A DNA stretch of 64,000 nt from Limnobacter sp. MED105 (GCF_000170915.1 NZ_ABCT01000004.1:1-64000); one strand, 5' to 3'. Positions 30,979 to 39,618 are shown, counted from the first letter of the stretch. Notes: generated from the sequence alone by a model not told the origin. Program-made: numbers and translations.

Positions 30979-31007
30979 AAAAGCGCGAAATGGTTCGCGC
31001 TTTTTAT
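30979..31007 (+). terminator. Intrinsic terminator after purF
   Basis: The perfect 11-base stem AAAAGCGCGAA (30979-30989) / TTCGCGCTTTT (30994-31004) has loop ATGG and continues into T residues. It separates purF from lysC. Confidence 0.88.
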
Positions 31008-31027
31008 TTGTGCAGGGCGATCTGACT

Positions 31028-32284
31028 ATGTCACTGATAGTACATAAATACGGTGGCACCTCCATGGGGTCCACAGAACGTATCAAGAATGTAGCCAAGC
31101 GTGTCGCCAAGTGGCATCGCGCGGGCTTTCAAATGGTGGTGGTTCCATCGGCCATGTCTGGCGAAACCAACCGCTTGATTGGCCTGGCCAAGGAAATTCA
31201 GGCTGAGCCTGATCCCCGTGAACTCGACATGTTGTGTTGCACCGGTGAGCAGGCTTCAGTCGCTTTGCTGGCCATGGCCTTGAAGGCTGAGGGGCTGGAC
31301 GCAATCAGTTTCTCGGGTTGGCAAGTGCCCATTAAAACCGACAGCAGCCACACCAAGGCCCGCATTGAATCGATTGACGACACGCGCGTAAAAGCCGAGC
31401 TGAACGCTGGCAAGGTGGTGATCATCACCGGTTTCCAGGGCATTGATGAAGCTGGCAACCAAACCACGCTGGGTCGTGGTGGTTCTGACACCTCAGCTGT
31501 GGCAATTGCTGCAGCCATGGGTGCAGCTGAGTGCCTGATTTATACCGATGTGGATGGTGTTTACACCACCGACCCTCGCGTGGTGCCCGAGGCTCGCCGC
31601 ATGCGTGTTGTAAGTTTCGAAGAAATGCTGGAAATGGCCTCTTTGGGTTCGAAGGTTCTGCAAATTCGCTCTGTTGAATTTGCGGGCAAGTACCGCGTGC
31701 CCACCCGTGTGCTTTCCAGCTTGACCGATCCGATGATGTCGCTGGACGAAGAAAAAGTGTCTGGCACGCTGATTACTTTTGAGGAAGATGAACATATGGA
31801 ACAGGCCGTTGTTTCCGGTATCGCTTTCAACCGTGATGAAGCAAAAGTGACCATCCGTGGCGTGCCTGACAAGCCCGGTGTGGCTTACCAAATTTTGGGT
31901 CAGGTTGCTGAGGCCAACATCGACGTGGACATGATCATCCAGAACCAGGGTTCGGATGGCACCACCGATTTCACGTTCACCGTACACCGCAATGAATTCA
32001 ACAAAACCATGGATCTGTTGAAAAACAAGATTCAGGGTAGCGTGGGTGCACGTGAAGTGGCGGGCGATACCAATGTGTGCAAGGTGTCGATTGTGGGTAT
32101 CGGCATGCGCTCACATGTGGGTGTGGCCAGCCTGATGTTCAAAACCTTGTCGGAAGAGGGCATTAACATCCAGATGATCTCTACTTCGGAAATCAAGGTG
32201 TCGGTGCTGATCGACGACAAGTACATGGAATTGGCAGTTCGTGCGCTGCACAAGGCCTTCGGTTTGGAAAAAGAGGCAGCTTGA
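31028..32284 (+). CDS. lysC: Aspartate kinase
   Basis: 418 residues. The kinase domain begins MSLIVHKYGGTSMGS, with TLGRGGSDTSAVAIAAA and YTDVDGVYTTDPR as substrate/ATP motifs; two ACT domains follow (about residues 265-415; VTIRGVPDKPGVAYQILGQ and VSIVGIGMRSHVGVA), implying allosteric feedback by lysine and/or threonine. The ATG at 31028 matches the family N-terminus. It stands alone after the purF terminator and before tRNA-Ser. Confidence 0.96.
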   Translation: MSLIVHKYGGTSMGSTERIKNVAKRVAKWHRAGFQMVVVPSAMSGETNRLIGLAKEIQAEPDPRELDMLCCTGEQASVALLAMALKAEGLDAISFSGWQVPIKTDSSHTKARIESIDDTRVKAELNAGKVVIITGFQGIDEAGNQTTLGRGGSDTSAVAIAAAMGAAECLIYTDVDGVYTTDPRVVPEARRMRVVSFEEMLEMASLGSKVLQIRSVEFAGKYRVPTRVLSSLTDPMMSLDEEKVSGTLITFEEDEHMEQAVVSGIAFNRDEAKVTIRGVPDKPGVAYQILGQVAEANIDVDMIIQNQGSDGTTDFTFTVHRNEFNKTMDLLKNKIQGSVGAREVAGDTNVCKVSIVGIGMRSHVGVASLMFKTLSEEGINIQMISTSEIKVSVLIDDKYMELAVRALHKAFGLEKEAA

Positions 32285-32356
32285 ACTGGGAGTTTGAGTT
32301 GAGTTTTAACTGATGGGAATGTGGTGCAATTTGCTTGAAAGCGATTTGCGCCAGCA

Positions 32357-32386
32357 TTCAACATTTTGGCCGAAACCGTGTATAAT
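32357..32386 (+). promoter_or_regulatory. Promoter of tRNA-Ser
   Basis: A perfect TATAAT lies at 32381-32386, with TTCAAC at 32357-32362 (18-base spacer) as the best -35. The GC-rich TTCGGCC after the -10 resembles a stable-RNA discriminator. Transcription would start a few bases before the mature tRNA. Confidence 0.6.
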
Positions 32387-32396
32387 TCGGCCTTCT

Positions 32397-32487
32397 GGAG
32401 ACGTGGCCGAGTGGTCGAAGGCACTCCCCTGCTAAGGGAGCATACCCCAAAAGGGTATCGGAGGTTCAAATCCTCTCGTCTCCGCCA
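32397..32487 (+). tRNA. tRNA-Ser, anticodon GCT
   Basis: A 91-base type II tRNA. The acceptor stem GGAGACG pairs perfectly with CGTCTCC, followed by discriminator G and an encoded CCA end. The anticodon stem CTCCC/GGGAG encloses the loop CTGCTAA with anticodon GCT at 32431-32433 (reads AGC/AGU). The long variable arm (ATACCCC AAAA GGGTAT) is typical of serine tRNAs, and the T arm contains GGTTCAAATCC. Confidence 0.98.
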
Positions 32488-32492
32488 GAATG

Positions 32493-32524
32493 AAAAAGGG
32501 ATCCCAATCGGGATCCCTTTTTTT
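32493..32524 (+). terminator. Bidirectional terminator after tRNA-Ser
   Basis: The stem GGGATCCC (32498-32505) / GGGATCCC (32510-32517) with loop AATC is flanked by A5 on the left and T7 on the right. It works for the tRNA on the plus strand and for the lipid kinase gene ending at 32523 on the minus strand. Confidence 0.9.
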
Positions 32525-33455
32525 ATTCCATGGCTACAAACTGCACTGCCGGGGCGCTGCTGATTCGTATTGACGACAGGGGTGCATGCACATCGCCATC
32601 GAGTTGCCAGGCTGTGGGTGAATCGAATTGAAAATCAATGCGGTGAATAGTGCTGCGTTCTACGCCCACACTGTGCGGCATCCTACCCAACCAAATTCTC
32701 AGCAAATTAACTACCAGCGCCAGTTTATTGGGTACACCCGCGATCAGGCACATGTCTTGATTGGCGAGCGGGCCGCCGCTTGTGGACACACGAAACCTCA
32801 GCGGTAAACACTGAATACTGAGCGCAAGGCAGGCCTGCCATGCGAACCCTTGTGGTGTGGCATTGTCGCGAGATTGCTGCCCCTTGACTGTGGAGAAAAG
32901 ATTTTCCACGAACTGACTGCGCCGAATAATTCCCCACGCTATTTTGGCCAACAATTTTGTGGCTGCAATTGGGCCACTACCCAGGCTGTAATACGCGTGC
33001 ATGAAATTGACAGTGACGCCGAAGCCAAACACAAAACCATATTGCTGGCCAGATGTTTTAATGGGATATCGGGGCGTGCTGTGCAGGTGAGTGCTGGCCT
33101 GATTCTCAACCAACCATTGCAGTGCTTTCAGTGGCGCAGTTTTGGGGTAGGCGTCCCAGGCAATCATGTTCATGGTGCCAGCATGCACAGGGAATATAGC
33201 TGGTATCGCATGCTCCCCCCAAACTTTGGCAGCGGCGCCCAACACTGCTGAAACGGTGCCATCGCCACCGAAAGGCACGATCACTGTGGGTGGTTTGTAC
33301 TCATAATGGCGCAAGGCATTTTCAAGTTCTTGCGTATTTTGAGTGAGCGCCACATGGCCGGAGTTGCCAAGAATTGAATGAATCCCGGCCAAGCTGGCCC
33401 CGGCGTTGTGTGTTTTCAGGTAACCCGATTTCGGATTGGCAATGACAAGAATCAC
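32523..33455 (-). CDS. Diacylglycerol/lipid kinase family protein
   Basis: 310 residues. N-terminal DAGK catalytic domain: ILVIANPKSGYLK at the start, then the nucleotide-binding VPFGGDGTVSAVLGAA and FPVHAGTMNMIAWD. The C-terminal half is the beta-sandwich usual in YegS/DgkB-type kinases. The substrate (diacylglycerol, phosphatidylglycerol or sphingoid base) cannot be told from sequence. It converges on tRNA-Ser and lies 83 bases downstream of the PAS kinase gene on the same strand. Confidence 0.85.
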   Translation of the reverse strand: MILVIANPKSGYLKTHNAGASLAGIHSILGNSGHVALTQNTQELENALRHYEYKPPTVIVPFGGDGTVSAVLGAAAKVWGEHAIPAIFPVHAGTMNMIAWDAYPKTAPLKALQWLVENQASTHLHSTPRYPIKTSGQQYGFVFGFGVTVNFMHAYYSLGSGPIAATKLLAKIAWGIIRRSQFVENLFSTVKGQQSRDNATPQGFAWQACLALSIQCLPLRFRVSTSGGPLANQDMCLIAGVPNKLALVVNLLRIWLGRMPHSVGVERSTIHRIDFQFDSPTAWQLDGDVHAPLSSIRISSAPAVQFVAME

Positions 33456-33538
33456 AATGATTTTGTTACGTAATGATGTGAGTTCAATTTAACTGATTTT
33501 GTAAATCCCAAATCAACAAATTGAAGTACCTTTGCGTA

Positions 33539-35779
33539 TCACGGCGTCTCCGGGGCAAATTTGGGAAAGTACAGTTCCACGCAAGTTCCTGAATTGGGTG
33601 CTGAGTGAATTTTGATGTAGCCCTTGGATTGCTTCACAAATCCAAACACCATGCTAAGTCCCAATCCACTACCCTTGCCAACTTCTTTGGTCGTGAAAAA
33701 CGGTTCGAATGCACGATTCAGGGTTTCCTGCGTCATGCCGTGCCCGGTGTCACGAACTGAAATCAAGACATATGGGCCAGCAGGCAGGGTTTCTTTGGCA
33801 TCTGTTTGTATCGAATCAAGTTCAGTATTCAATGCGCTGATGTGAAGCTTGCCGGCTTGTGGAATTGCGTCTCTACCATTGATGACCAAGTTCAGCAGTG
33901 CTACCTCCAGTTGCCCGGGGTCCACTGCAATTTTCCACAAACCGTCAGTGTCAGGCGCTTCGATTTCGATGGTTTCCGGCAGAATCCGTCGAAACAGGGC
34001 CAGAGAATCTTGAATTAGTTGCCCTGCATCAACCGTTTTGGGCTGCAGGGGTTGCCTGCGAGCAAACGACAACAGTCGACTGGTGAGTTCAGCCCCGCGT
34101 TCTGCGGCTTTGCTGGTCATTTCTGCCAGTGATTGAAGTTGTGGATTGTCTTTAAGCCTGTAGGCCAGGGTTTCAGCATTGCCCATGATTACAGTGAGCA
34201 GGTTGTTGAAGTCGTGGGCTACTCCGCCAGTCAGTTGCCCCATGGCCTCCAGCTTTTGGGATTCACGCAATTTCTCCTCCAGTTCCCGGGTTTCGGTCAG
34301 GTCCAGCATGCTGCCCAACATGCGAATGGCTTTGCCCTGTTCGTCTCGAATGACAAACCCCCGGTCGTGAACCAAAGCATACTTTCCGCTTGATTTTGCG
34401 AATCGGTATTCATTGCTCCAGTGTGTTCCCGTGCCATCGATAACCTGATGAATGCTCTCAAGAACCCGCTGACTGTCATCGGGGTGGATACGCGTCGTCC
34501 ATGATTCAGGGCCAGGTTCAAGTTGCAGCAGTTCATAGCCAAACACGCGGCTCATGGACTCGTTCCACCAAAGCCCATTTTTGATCAAGTCCCAATCCCA
34601 GATCACATCGTTGGTGGCCTTGGACACCAGCACGAATCGCTCATGCAGCAGTTTCGCGGCTTGTTGCTGGTTCTCCTCGTTGGTGACGTCACGAAAATAG
34701 ACGCCAAGTCCTTCGCTTGTCGGGTATCCATTGACTTCGAACCAGGTGTCCAGAGGCGGGTAGAAAAATTTGACCTTGATGGCATTGCCTGTATCGATGG
34801 CTTGTTGATACAGGGAATACACCGGTGTGTTGCGCGCTTCCGGGAACTCTTGCCAAATGTTTTTGCCGATCAGGTCTTCGCGTCGTCTTTTGAGCAGGTT
34901 TTCAGCCCTAGGGTTCAAGTACACAAAGTCGAATCGGGTCGAGATCATGAAAAAAGAGTCGCTCATGTTCTCGAGGGTTGAGAACAGTCGCTGTTCCAAA
35001 TCAGAGTTGCGATTCTTTTCATGTATCAGTTCGGTGATGTCCTGGAATGCACCCTGAGCGCCGATGATGTTTCCCAGAGAATCAAGCTCGGGTTCACCAA
35101 TGGCTCGGACCCAGGCGATGCGATTGGATCGTGTTTTGATTTGGAGTATTTCGTCGTAAGGTTTTCCTTCCGTGATGCATTCCGTGTAGCACTTTTCAAT
35201 TTTCTGGCGGTAGGCGGGCAGGTAGTACGAAAAGGCTTCCTCTGCGCTGGGCGCAGGCTCGTAAGGGGCGTCGTGGATGGCGGCAGTTTGGGGAGTCCAT
35301 GACACGTGGTCACTGCCAAGGCTCATCCTCCAGCCGCCCAGTTTTGCTTTGGTACCAGCGATATCAATCAATTTTTTTGCACGGTCCAGGTTGGCCAGGG
35401 TTTCGTGGGTATCGGTGACATCATTGATGGTCGCCAACACTTGTATTTTTTGATTCAGGGCGCAGCGTTGCCAGTGGAAACGGGCTTTGAATGATTTGCT
35501 TGTTTTGCTTTGAAGGGTCCATTGCGATGTAAATGTGGTTTCGTTTTGAAACGCAATCAAAGCAGCGCGCAGGGCCTGGTGGTCTGAAGGGGGGCGAAGA
35601 TCGAGAATTGTTTTGCTCTGCAATTCGGCAGCACTTATTTCCAGCCACTCTTCGCAGGCAGGGTTGTTCCATATGATGCGCAAGGTTTCCGGATCAAATA
35701 TCCAGATGGGTTGTGGCAGTGCTGACAAGGCTTGCAGTGCATTCTCTTCCAGTAAAAGGGGATTGTTGTCCATTTTCAT
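33539..35779 (-). CDS. Multi-PAS sensor histidine kinase without receiver domain
   Basis: About 746 residues, no transmembrane segment. Four PAS/PAC units in order (about 12-125, 135-255, 260-370, 380-505), then HisKA with phospho-acceptor His522 (GGVAHDFNNLLTVI), and a HATPase_c domain whose G boxes read DTGHGM and GSGLGLSMVFGF. The HDFNNLL type usually belongs to hybrid kinases with a C-terminal receiver. This one stops right after the ATPase domain, and a receiver of the matching type is encoded separately across the divergent gap (36159-36596). The ATG at 35779 is chosen; a GTG at 35809 lacks a ribosome site. Confidence 0.88.
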   Translation of the reverse strand: MKMDNNPLLLEENALQALSALPQPIWIFDPETLRIIWNNPACEEWLEISAAELQSKTILDLRPPSDHQALRAALIAFQNETTFTSQWTLQSKTSKSFKARFHWQRCALNQKIQVLATINDVTDTHETLANLDRAKKLIDIAGTKAKLGGWRMSLGSDHVSWTPQTAAIHDAPYEPAPSAEEAFSYYLPAYRQKIEKCYTECITEGKPYDEILQIKTRSNRIAWVRAIGEPELDSLGNIIGAQGAFQDITELIHEKNRNSDLEQRLFSTLENMSDSFFMISTRFDFVYLNPRAENLLKRRREDLIGKNIWQEFPEARNTPVYSLYQQAIDTGNAIKVKFFYPPLDTWFEVNGYPTSEGLGVYFRDVTNEENQQQAAKLLHERFVLVSKATNDVIWDWDLIKNGLWWNESMSRVFGYELLQLEPGPESWTTRIHPDDSQRVLESIHQVIDGTGTHWSNEYRFAKSSGKYALVHDRGFVIRDEQGKAIRMLGSMLDLTETRELEEKLRESQKLEAMGQLTGGVAHDFNNLLTVIMGNAETLAYRLKDNPQLQSLAEMTSKAAERGAELTSRLLSFARRQPLQPKTVDAGQLIQDSLALFRRILPETIEIEAPDTDGLWKIAVDPGQLEVALLNLVINGRDAIPQAGKLHISALNTELDSIQTDAKETLPAGPYVLISVRDTGHGMTQETLNRAFEPFFTTKEVGKGSGLGLSMVFGFVKQSKGYIKIHSAPNSGTCVELYFPKFAPETP

Positions 35780-35904
35780 ATCGCCGATTTTGAATGGTTC
35801 AGGGTGCACTCAATTGAGTAGGGGGGGCTTAAACGCTGGTTCAGGTGCGGCTCTTTCAATAAAATAATGGTCAGCGCCTAACAGGCAGTCAAGGGGTAAT
35901 TGGC

Positions 35905-36162
35905 ATGGTGACGGATGGAACGGGCAGCGGGGATCAAGGTGAGCAAGTGAATCAGTTGCTTTCTCAGTACGTACACAAACTAAACAACACCATGCTGCCG
36001 TTTGTGCTTGAGCTGGACGATTTGCTTGGAAAAATGAATGAGCACTCACGATTGGATCAACTCAAGCTACAGCGGTTTGACACGGAGTGCAGGGCACAAC
36101 TGGAAATAATCCAGCGAATTCGTAGTCTGATTTCTTGTACGTCAGAGTCTGACTTTGAATGA
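35905..36162 (+). CDS. Small DHp-like (histidine phosphotransfer-type) protein
   Basis: 85 residues, no recognised full-length family. The sequence QYVHKLNNTMLPFVLELDDLL (about residues 21-41) resembles the HxxNN box of HisKA helices (the neighbouring kinase has AHDFNNLLTVI), with His24 in the phospho-acceptor position. A second amphipathic helix (FDTECRAQLEIIQRIRSLI) follows after a short linker, as in a two-helix DHp domain. There is no ATPase domain. Its stop overlaps the receiver gene start (ATGA), so the two are probably coupled. The phosphotransfer role is inferred; it could be an unrelated helical protein. Confidence 0.6.
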   Translation: MVTDGTGSGDQGEQVNQLLSQYVHKLNNTMLPFVLELDDLLGKMNEHSRLDQLKLQRFDTECRAQLEIIQRIRSLISCTSESDFE

Positions 36163-36596
36163 GCCAAACAAGGACGGAGAGCGGTGCAGCCATGGACAAT
36201 AATTCGACCAATCAAGGTGCTGCCGTTTGTAGTGCCAAACACATTTTGTTGGTGGAGGACGATGCCATGGTTCGCGAGCATGTGGAGTGCTTGCTGGAAG
36301 ACCTGGGTTACAAGGTGACCTCGGCGCACAATGCTCGAGAGTGTTTGCGTGTAATTTCTGACCTTGATCGCGTCGATTTGCTGTTCTCCGACATAGTCAT
36401 GCCCGGTGGCATGTCTGGTACCCAGTTGGCCCGTGAAATCCGTCAAATGTACCCGGGTTTGCCCATTCTTTTGACCTCGGGCTATGCCGAGGATGTGATC
36501 AGTGGCCTTGATTCCATCGATGCTCGCCTAGCTTTGCTTCGAAAACCTTATCGCCGTACTGACTTGTGCCGTGCATTGCAGGCCATGCTGGGATAA
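36159..36596 (+). CDS. Stand-alone response regulator receiver protein
   Basis: 145 residues. After about 26 variable residues comes one receiver domain: acidic pocket LVEDDAMV, phospho-acceptor Asp in LLFSDIVMPGGMSG, Thr/Ser and Lys switch residues in LLTSGYAED and LLRKPYRRTDL. FSDIVMPGGMSG and RKPYRR are typical of receivers fused to the C-terminus of HDFNNLL-type hybrid kinases, so this looks like a detached kinase receiver. No output domain. The start at 36159 overlaps the upstream gene; an ATG at 36192 has GGAGAG upstream and is an alternative. Confidence 0.85.
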   Translation: MSQTRTESGAAMDNNSTNQGAAVCSAKHILLVEDDAMVREHVECLLEDLGYKVTSAHNARECLRVISDLDRVDLLFSDIVMPGGMSGTQLAREIRQMYPGLPILLTSGYAEDVISGLDSIDARLALLRKPYRRTDLCRALQAMLG

Positions 36597-36609
36597 TCAT
36601 GGTGCTTGT

Positions 36610-37998
36610 TTAGTGCCGCTCGGCCAGTGCTTTTGGCTTCATGATGTAAATTTTCATGGGATGACCAATTACCTTTTCGCCATCACGGAATTTGGTGATC
36701 ATTCTGCCGTTGACCACCTGGTCTTTGGCGCCCCACAGGTATCCATCCGGGCCCGTGAAATCACGTGTAAGTACTGCGCCGATTTTCAGTGTCTTGGCGC
36801 TTACCATTTGTTCATGCTCAAGCGGTGTGCTGCCGTATTCTTCCAGTGCGGACGGCAATGCCCGGATGACCTCGGGGTCGTACCGTCGGCCCGAGGCATT
36901 GCTGACGAATCGAGCGGCATCCTTGGCGGATAATTTTTGATCTGCCAGCCAACCCTGTTGCAGTTCATCGTAATCTTCAGCCACAGCGAGTATGCGTGCT
37001 CCAATGTGTATGCTTGCGCCGATGAGGCCGTCCGGGAATCCTTGACCATCATAGCGTTCGTGATGGTGGCGAATGATCGTGCTGACTTCCCCCATGTCGG
37101 GCAGGCTTAAAAACACGGTTTGGGCGCGCACTGGGTGTTTGAGCAAGCTGGCTTGCGCTTCGCCGTCAAGGCTTGCAAAGGGGGTGAACAGGGTTCGGTC
37201 TGGCAAACCTATTTTGCCAATGTCGTGTAGCAAGGCTGCAATGTAAATTTCCTGAACCTCGCTTTCATCAAGACCAAGTTGTTGCGCAAGAATTCGTGAA
37301 AGGTCGGCAACACGCCGTGAATGTGCAGCCAAGGCAGGGGAGCGTAAATCCAGAAAGTTGCAGAACACGCGAATCGCGCTGAGGTATTGCAGCTTGATGT
37401 CTTTACGGGACTGGTCCAGCAGTGAATTAACCTGCTTGATTTCATCCATGCGTTCGTCAACTCTGGTGTTGAGCTCTTGTTGAAAGTTTTCAAGTTCATA
37501 AACCTTCTCGGCCAGGCTTTGGTTCATTTGCTCGGTTTCAAGCCGAATTTGAAACACTTCGATCAGTTCCGCTACGGCATGACGCAAGGTGTCGTCCTTG
37601 CAGGGTTTGCTTAAAAACCGGTCGACTTGTCCCAGGTTGATGGCGTCAATTGAGGAGTTAAGGTCTGCATGGCCTGTGAGAATGATTTTCCCGACGTGGG
37701 GTGCAAATTCGGAAATAGCTTGCAGCACGTCTACGCCGCTTAAATCGGGCATGCGCATATCACAGATCACCACGGACGGTTTTTCCCTGCGAGTGAGTGC
37801 AATCGCCTCTCGTGGGTTGGTCGTGAAAAGAATGTCGTAAGGCTCAAGGCTGAATACTTTGCGTAGTGAATTGATGACGTTGGAGTCGTCATCCACAAAC
37901 AGGATTTTGTGCTTGGAGGGTTTGTTCCGGTTAAGGCTTCCCGTGAATCCGTGGATTAATGGGCTGCTCTCTTTGTCGAGGGTGTCTTCAGTGTGCAT
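36610..37998 (-). CDS. Receiver / HD-GYP-type phosphodiesterase response regulator (copy 1, GFP variant)
   Basis: 462 residues. N-terminal receiver (about 30-145; FVDDD, Asp80 in VICDMRMPDLSG, Lys131 in LSKPC), a coiled coil at about 150-200, then an HD-GYP-type domain (about 205-375) with LLHDIGKIG (His258/Asp259) and HHHERYDGQGFPDG. The signature tripeptide is GFP, not GYP, and the usual VAD.YDA reads VAEDYDE. A C-terminal extension (about 385-460) contains RDFTGPDGYLW. HD-GYP domains hydrolyse cyclic di-GMP; the changes make activity uncertain. Paralogue of the next gene, which lies 20 bases upstream on the same strand. Confidence 0.88.
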   Translation of the reverse strand: MHTEDTLDKESSPLIHGFTGSLNRNKPSKHKILFVDDDSNVINSLRKVFSLEPYDILFTTNPREAIALTRREKPSVVICDMRMPDLSGVDVLQAISEFAPHVGKIILTGHADLNSSIDAINLGQVDRFLSKPCKDDTLRHAVAELIEVFQIRLETEQMNQSLAEKVYELENFQQELNTRVDERMDEIKQVNSLLDQSRKDIKLQYLSAIRVFCNFLDLRSPALAAHSRRVADLSRILAQQLGLDESEVQEIYIAALLHDIGKIGLPDRTLFTPFASLDGEAQASLLKHPVRAQTVFLSLPDMGEVSTIIRHHHERYDGQGFPDGLIGASIHIGARILAVAEDYDELQQGWLADQKLSAKDAARFVSNASGRRYDPEVIRALPSALEEYGSTPLEHEQMVSAKTLKIGAVLTRDFTGPDGYLWGAKDQVVNGRMITKFRDGEKVIGHPMKIYIMKPKALAERH

Positions 37999-38018
37999 GG
38001 TGTGTTCCGCGGGGTGCC

Positions 38019-39434
38019 TTACCGGCCAGATCGCTTGAGGCGATATACATAGACTTTTTGCGATTTGCCATGTGTGGCTTCGTATTCTTTGACCTGATCA
38101 ATAAAGTGTTTGCTCACCAGTTTTTCTTTGGATAGCCACAAGTATCCGTCAGGGCCAATGAAGTCGCGTGACAGTGTTTGACCCACCATCAATTCGCTGC
38201 CCGACAGAAGGCGCTCTTCAAGTCGTGGGGCGGCCCGGAGTTTTTCCAGTGCAGGTGGTAACGCTTGCAGCACTTGTGGGTCGTAGCGGCTTTCGCCAGA
38301 TTTCATGACAAATGACAGCGCCTCGTCTTCAGAAAGCTTTTTGGGCGCGAGCCAGCCTTGTTGCAATTCATCGTAGTCTTCTGCAACGGCCAGAATGCGC
38401 GACCCAATTGGAATCACCTGATTCAAAATCCCGTCCGGGTAACCCTCGCCATCGAAACGCTCATGATGGTGCCGAATCATGGTGGCGATTGTTTCCATGT
38501 CGGCCAAGCCTGCAAATACGGCCTGACCTTTGGTGCAGTGGGTCATCAGTTCAGTGCGCAGTTCCTTGCCCAGGCTACCAACAGGCATGAAAAGAGCTTC
38601 ATCGGACAGACCGATTTTTCCAACATCATGCAGCAAACCAGCGATATACACTTCGTTCACATAGTTTGGATCGCAGCCAAGTTCAATTGCGATAAGGCGG
38701 GCCAGTTCAGCCACCCGTTTGCTGTGTGCGCCCAGTTGAGGAGAGCGCAGCTCAGTGAGACCAGAAAATACTTTGATCGCACTGAAGTACTGGGCTTTTT
38801 GTTCCCTGCGGGACATGTCCAGGAACAGCTTGGCTTGTTCAAACTCTCGAATGCGTTCACTGATGCAATGTTCAAGCGAGCTGTTGAGCAATTCAAGTTC
38901 GGCCGCTCTGTTATTCAACTCGCGTGCAGCCTTGATTCGCTCCAGCTTGACACGGGCCAGCCCCACCAGCTCGGACAGGGTAAGTTGAAGCATTTCAGCG
39001 TCAAGGGGTTTGCACAGGTAGCGATTCACGTGGCCGCGGTTGATGGAGGAAACCACGGTGTCCAGTTCGCTGAATCCGGTCAACATGACCCGGGCGGAGT
39101 CAGGTGAAATTTGATGAATGGCTTCAAATACCTCAACGCCCGACAATTCAGGCATTCGTATATCGCAAATAACCACGCCCGGTTTGTGGTGTTTGGCCAG
39201 TGATACGCCTTCCCGGGCGTCCAGCGAGGTGAGTACAGTGAGGTTTAACTTGCGCAGTTCTTTGCGCAGGGCCATGAGTACATCGGGGTCGTCGTCGATT
39301 AGCAAAACTACGTCAGGACTCAAATCTTTGCTTGCATAGCTCGACTCCGACAGCAGATTGGCTGGCGAGTCTGCCTGGTTTGCAGTGTCAGGTTCCGGCC
39401 CGGATGTGTTTTCGGCGAGGCTGGCGGAGATCAT
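38019..39434 (-). CDS. Receiver / HD-GYP phosphodiesterase response regulator (copy 2)
   Basis: 471 residues, same architecture as its downstream paralogue: receiver (about 40-155; LIDDDPDV, Asp91 in VICDIRMPELSG, Lys142), coiled coil, HD-GYP domain with LLHDVGKIG (His269/Asp270) and HHHERFDGEGYPDG, where the GYP is intact, and a C-terminal RDFIGPDGYLW domain. The VAEDYDE change is shared with copy 1, and the usual HP of the middle motif reads HC (THCTKGQAVF). Likely a cyclic di-GMP phosphodiesterase activated by phosphorylation. First gene of a two-gene operon. Confidence 0.9.
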   Translation of the reverse strand: MISASLAENTSGPEPDTANQADSPANLLSESSYASKDLSPDVVLLIDDDPDVLMALRKELRKLNLTVLTSLDAREGVSLAKHHKPGVVICDIRMPELSGVEVFEAIHQISPDSARVMLTGFSELDTVVSSINRGHVNRYLCKPLDAEMLQLTLSELVGLARVKLERIKAARELNNRAAELELLNSSLEHCISERIREFEQAKLFLDMSRREQKAQYFSAIKVFSGLTELRSPQLGAHSKRVAELARLIAIELGCDPNYVNEVYIAGLLHDVGKIGLSDEALFMPVGSLGKELRTELMTHCTKGQAVFAGLADMETIATMIRHHHERFDGEGYPDGILNQVIPIGSRILAVAEDYDELQQGWLAPKKLSEDEALSFVMKSGESRYDPQVLQALPPALEKLRAAPRLEERLLSGSELMVGQTLSRDFIGPDGYLWLSKEKLVSKHFIDQVKEYEATHGKSQKVYVYRLKRSGR

Positions 39435-39618
39435 TGGCGTTGTGGCCTTTCACTGGTGAAGAAATTGGTACTTCCGGAAATGGTAGTTGAATGTTGCTTT
39501 TTTTAATGCTTGAAAAGAATGTCAAAAATGGTCAATTTCGGCTGATGAGGTGAATATCAATACCAAGGATGGGTAGTAGCCTGATGTAGGGGGGTCAACC
39601 GTTTTGTAGGTTAGGGAG

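Noticed and set aside
32285-32396. Possible small RNA or riboswitch between lysC and tRNA-Ser.
   Set aside because: Only the tRNA promoter is visible; no conserved aptamer or terminator was found, and a lysine riboswitch would be upstream of lysC, not downstream.
38358-39107. Plus-strand open frame (249 codons) opposite the second HD-GYP gene.
   Set aside because: The minus-strand gene has full receiver and HD-GYP motifs; the opposite frame is a shadow.
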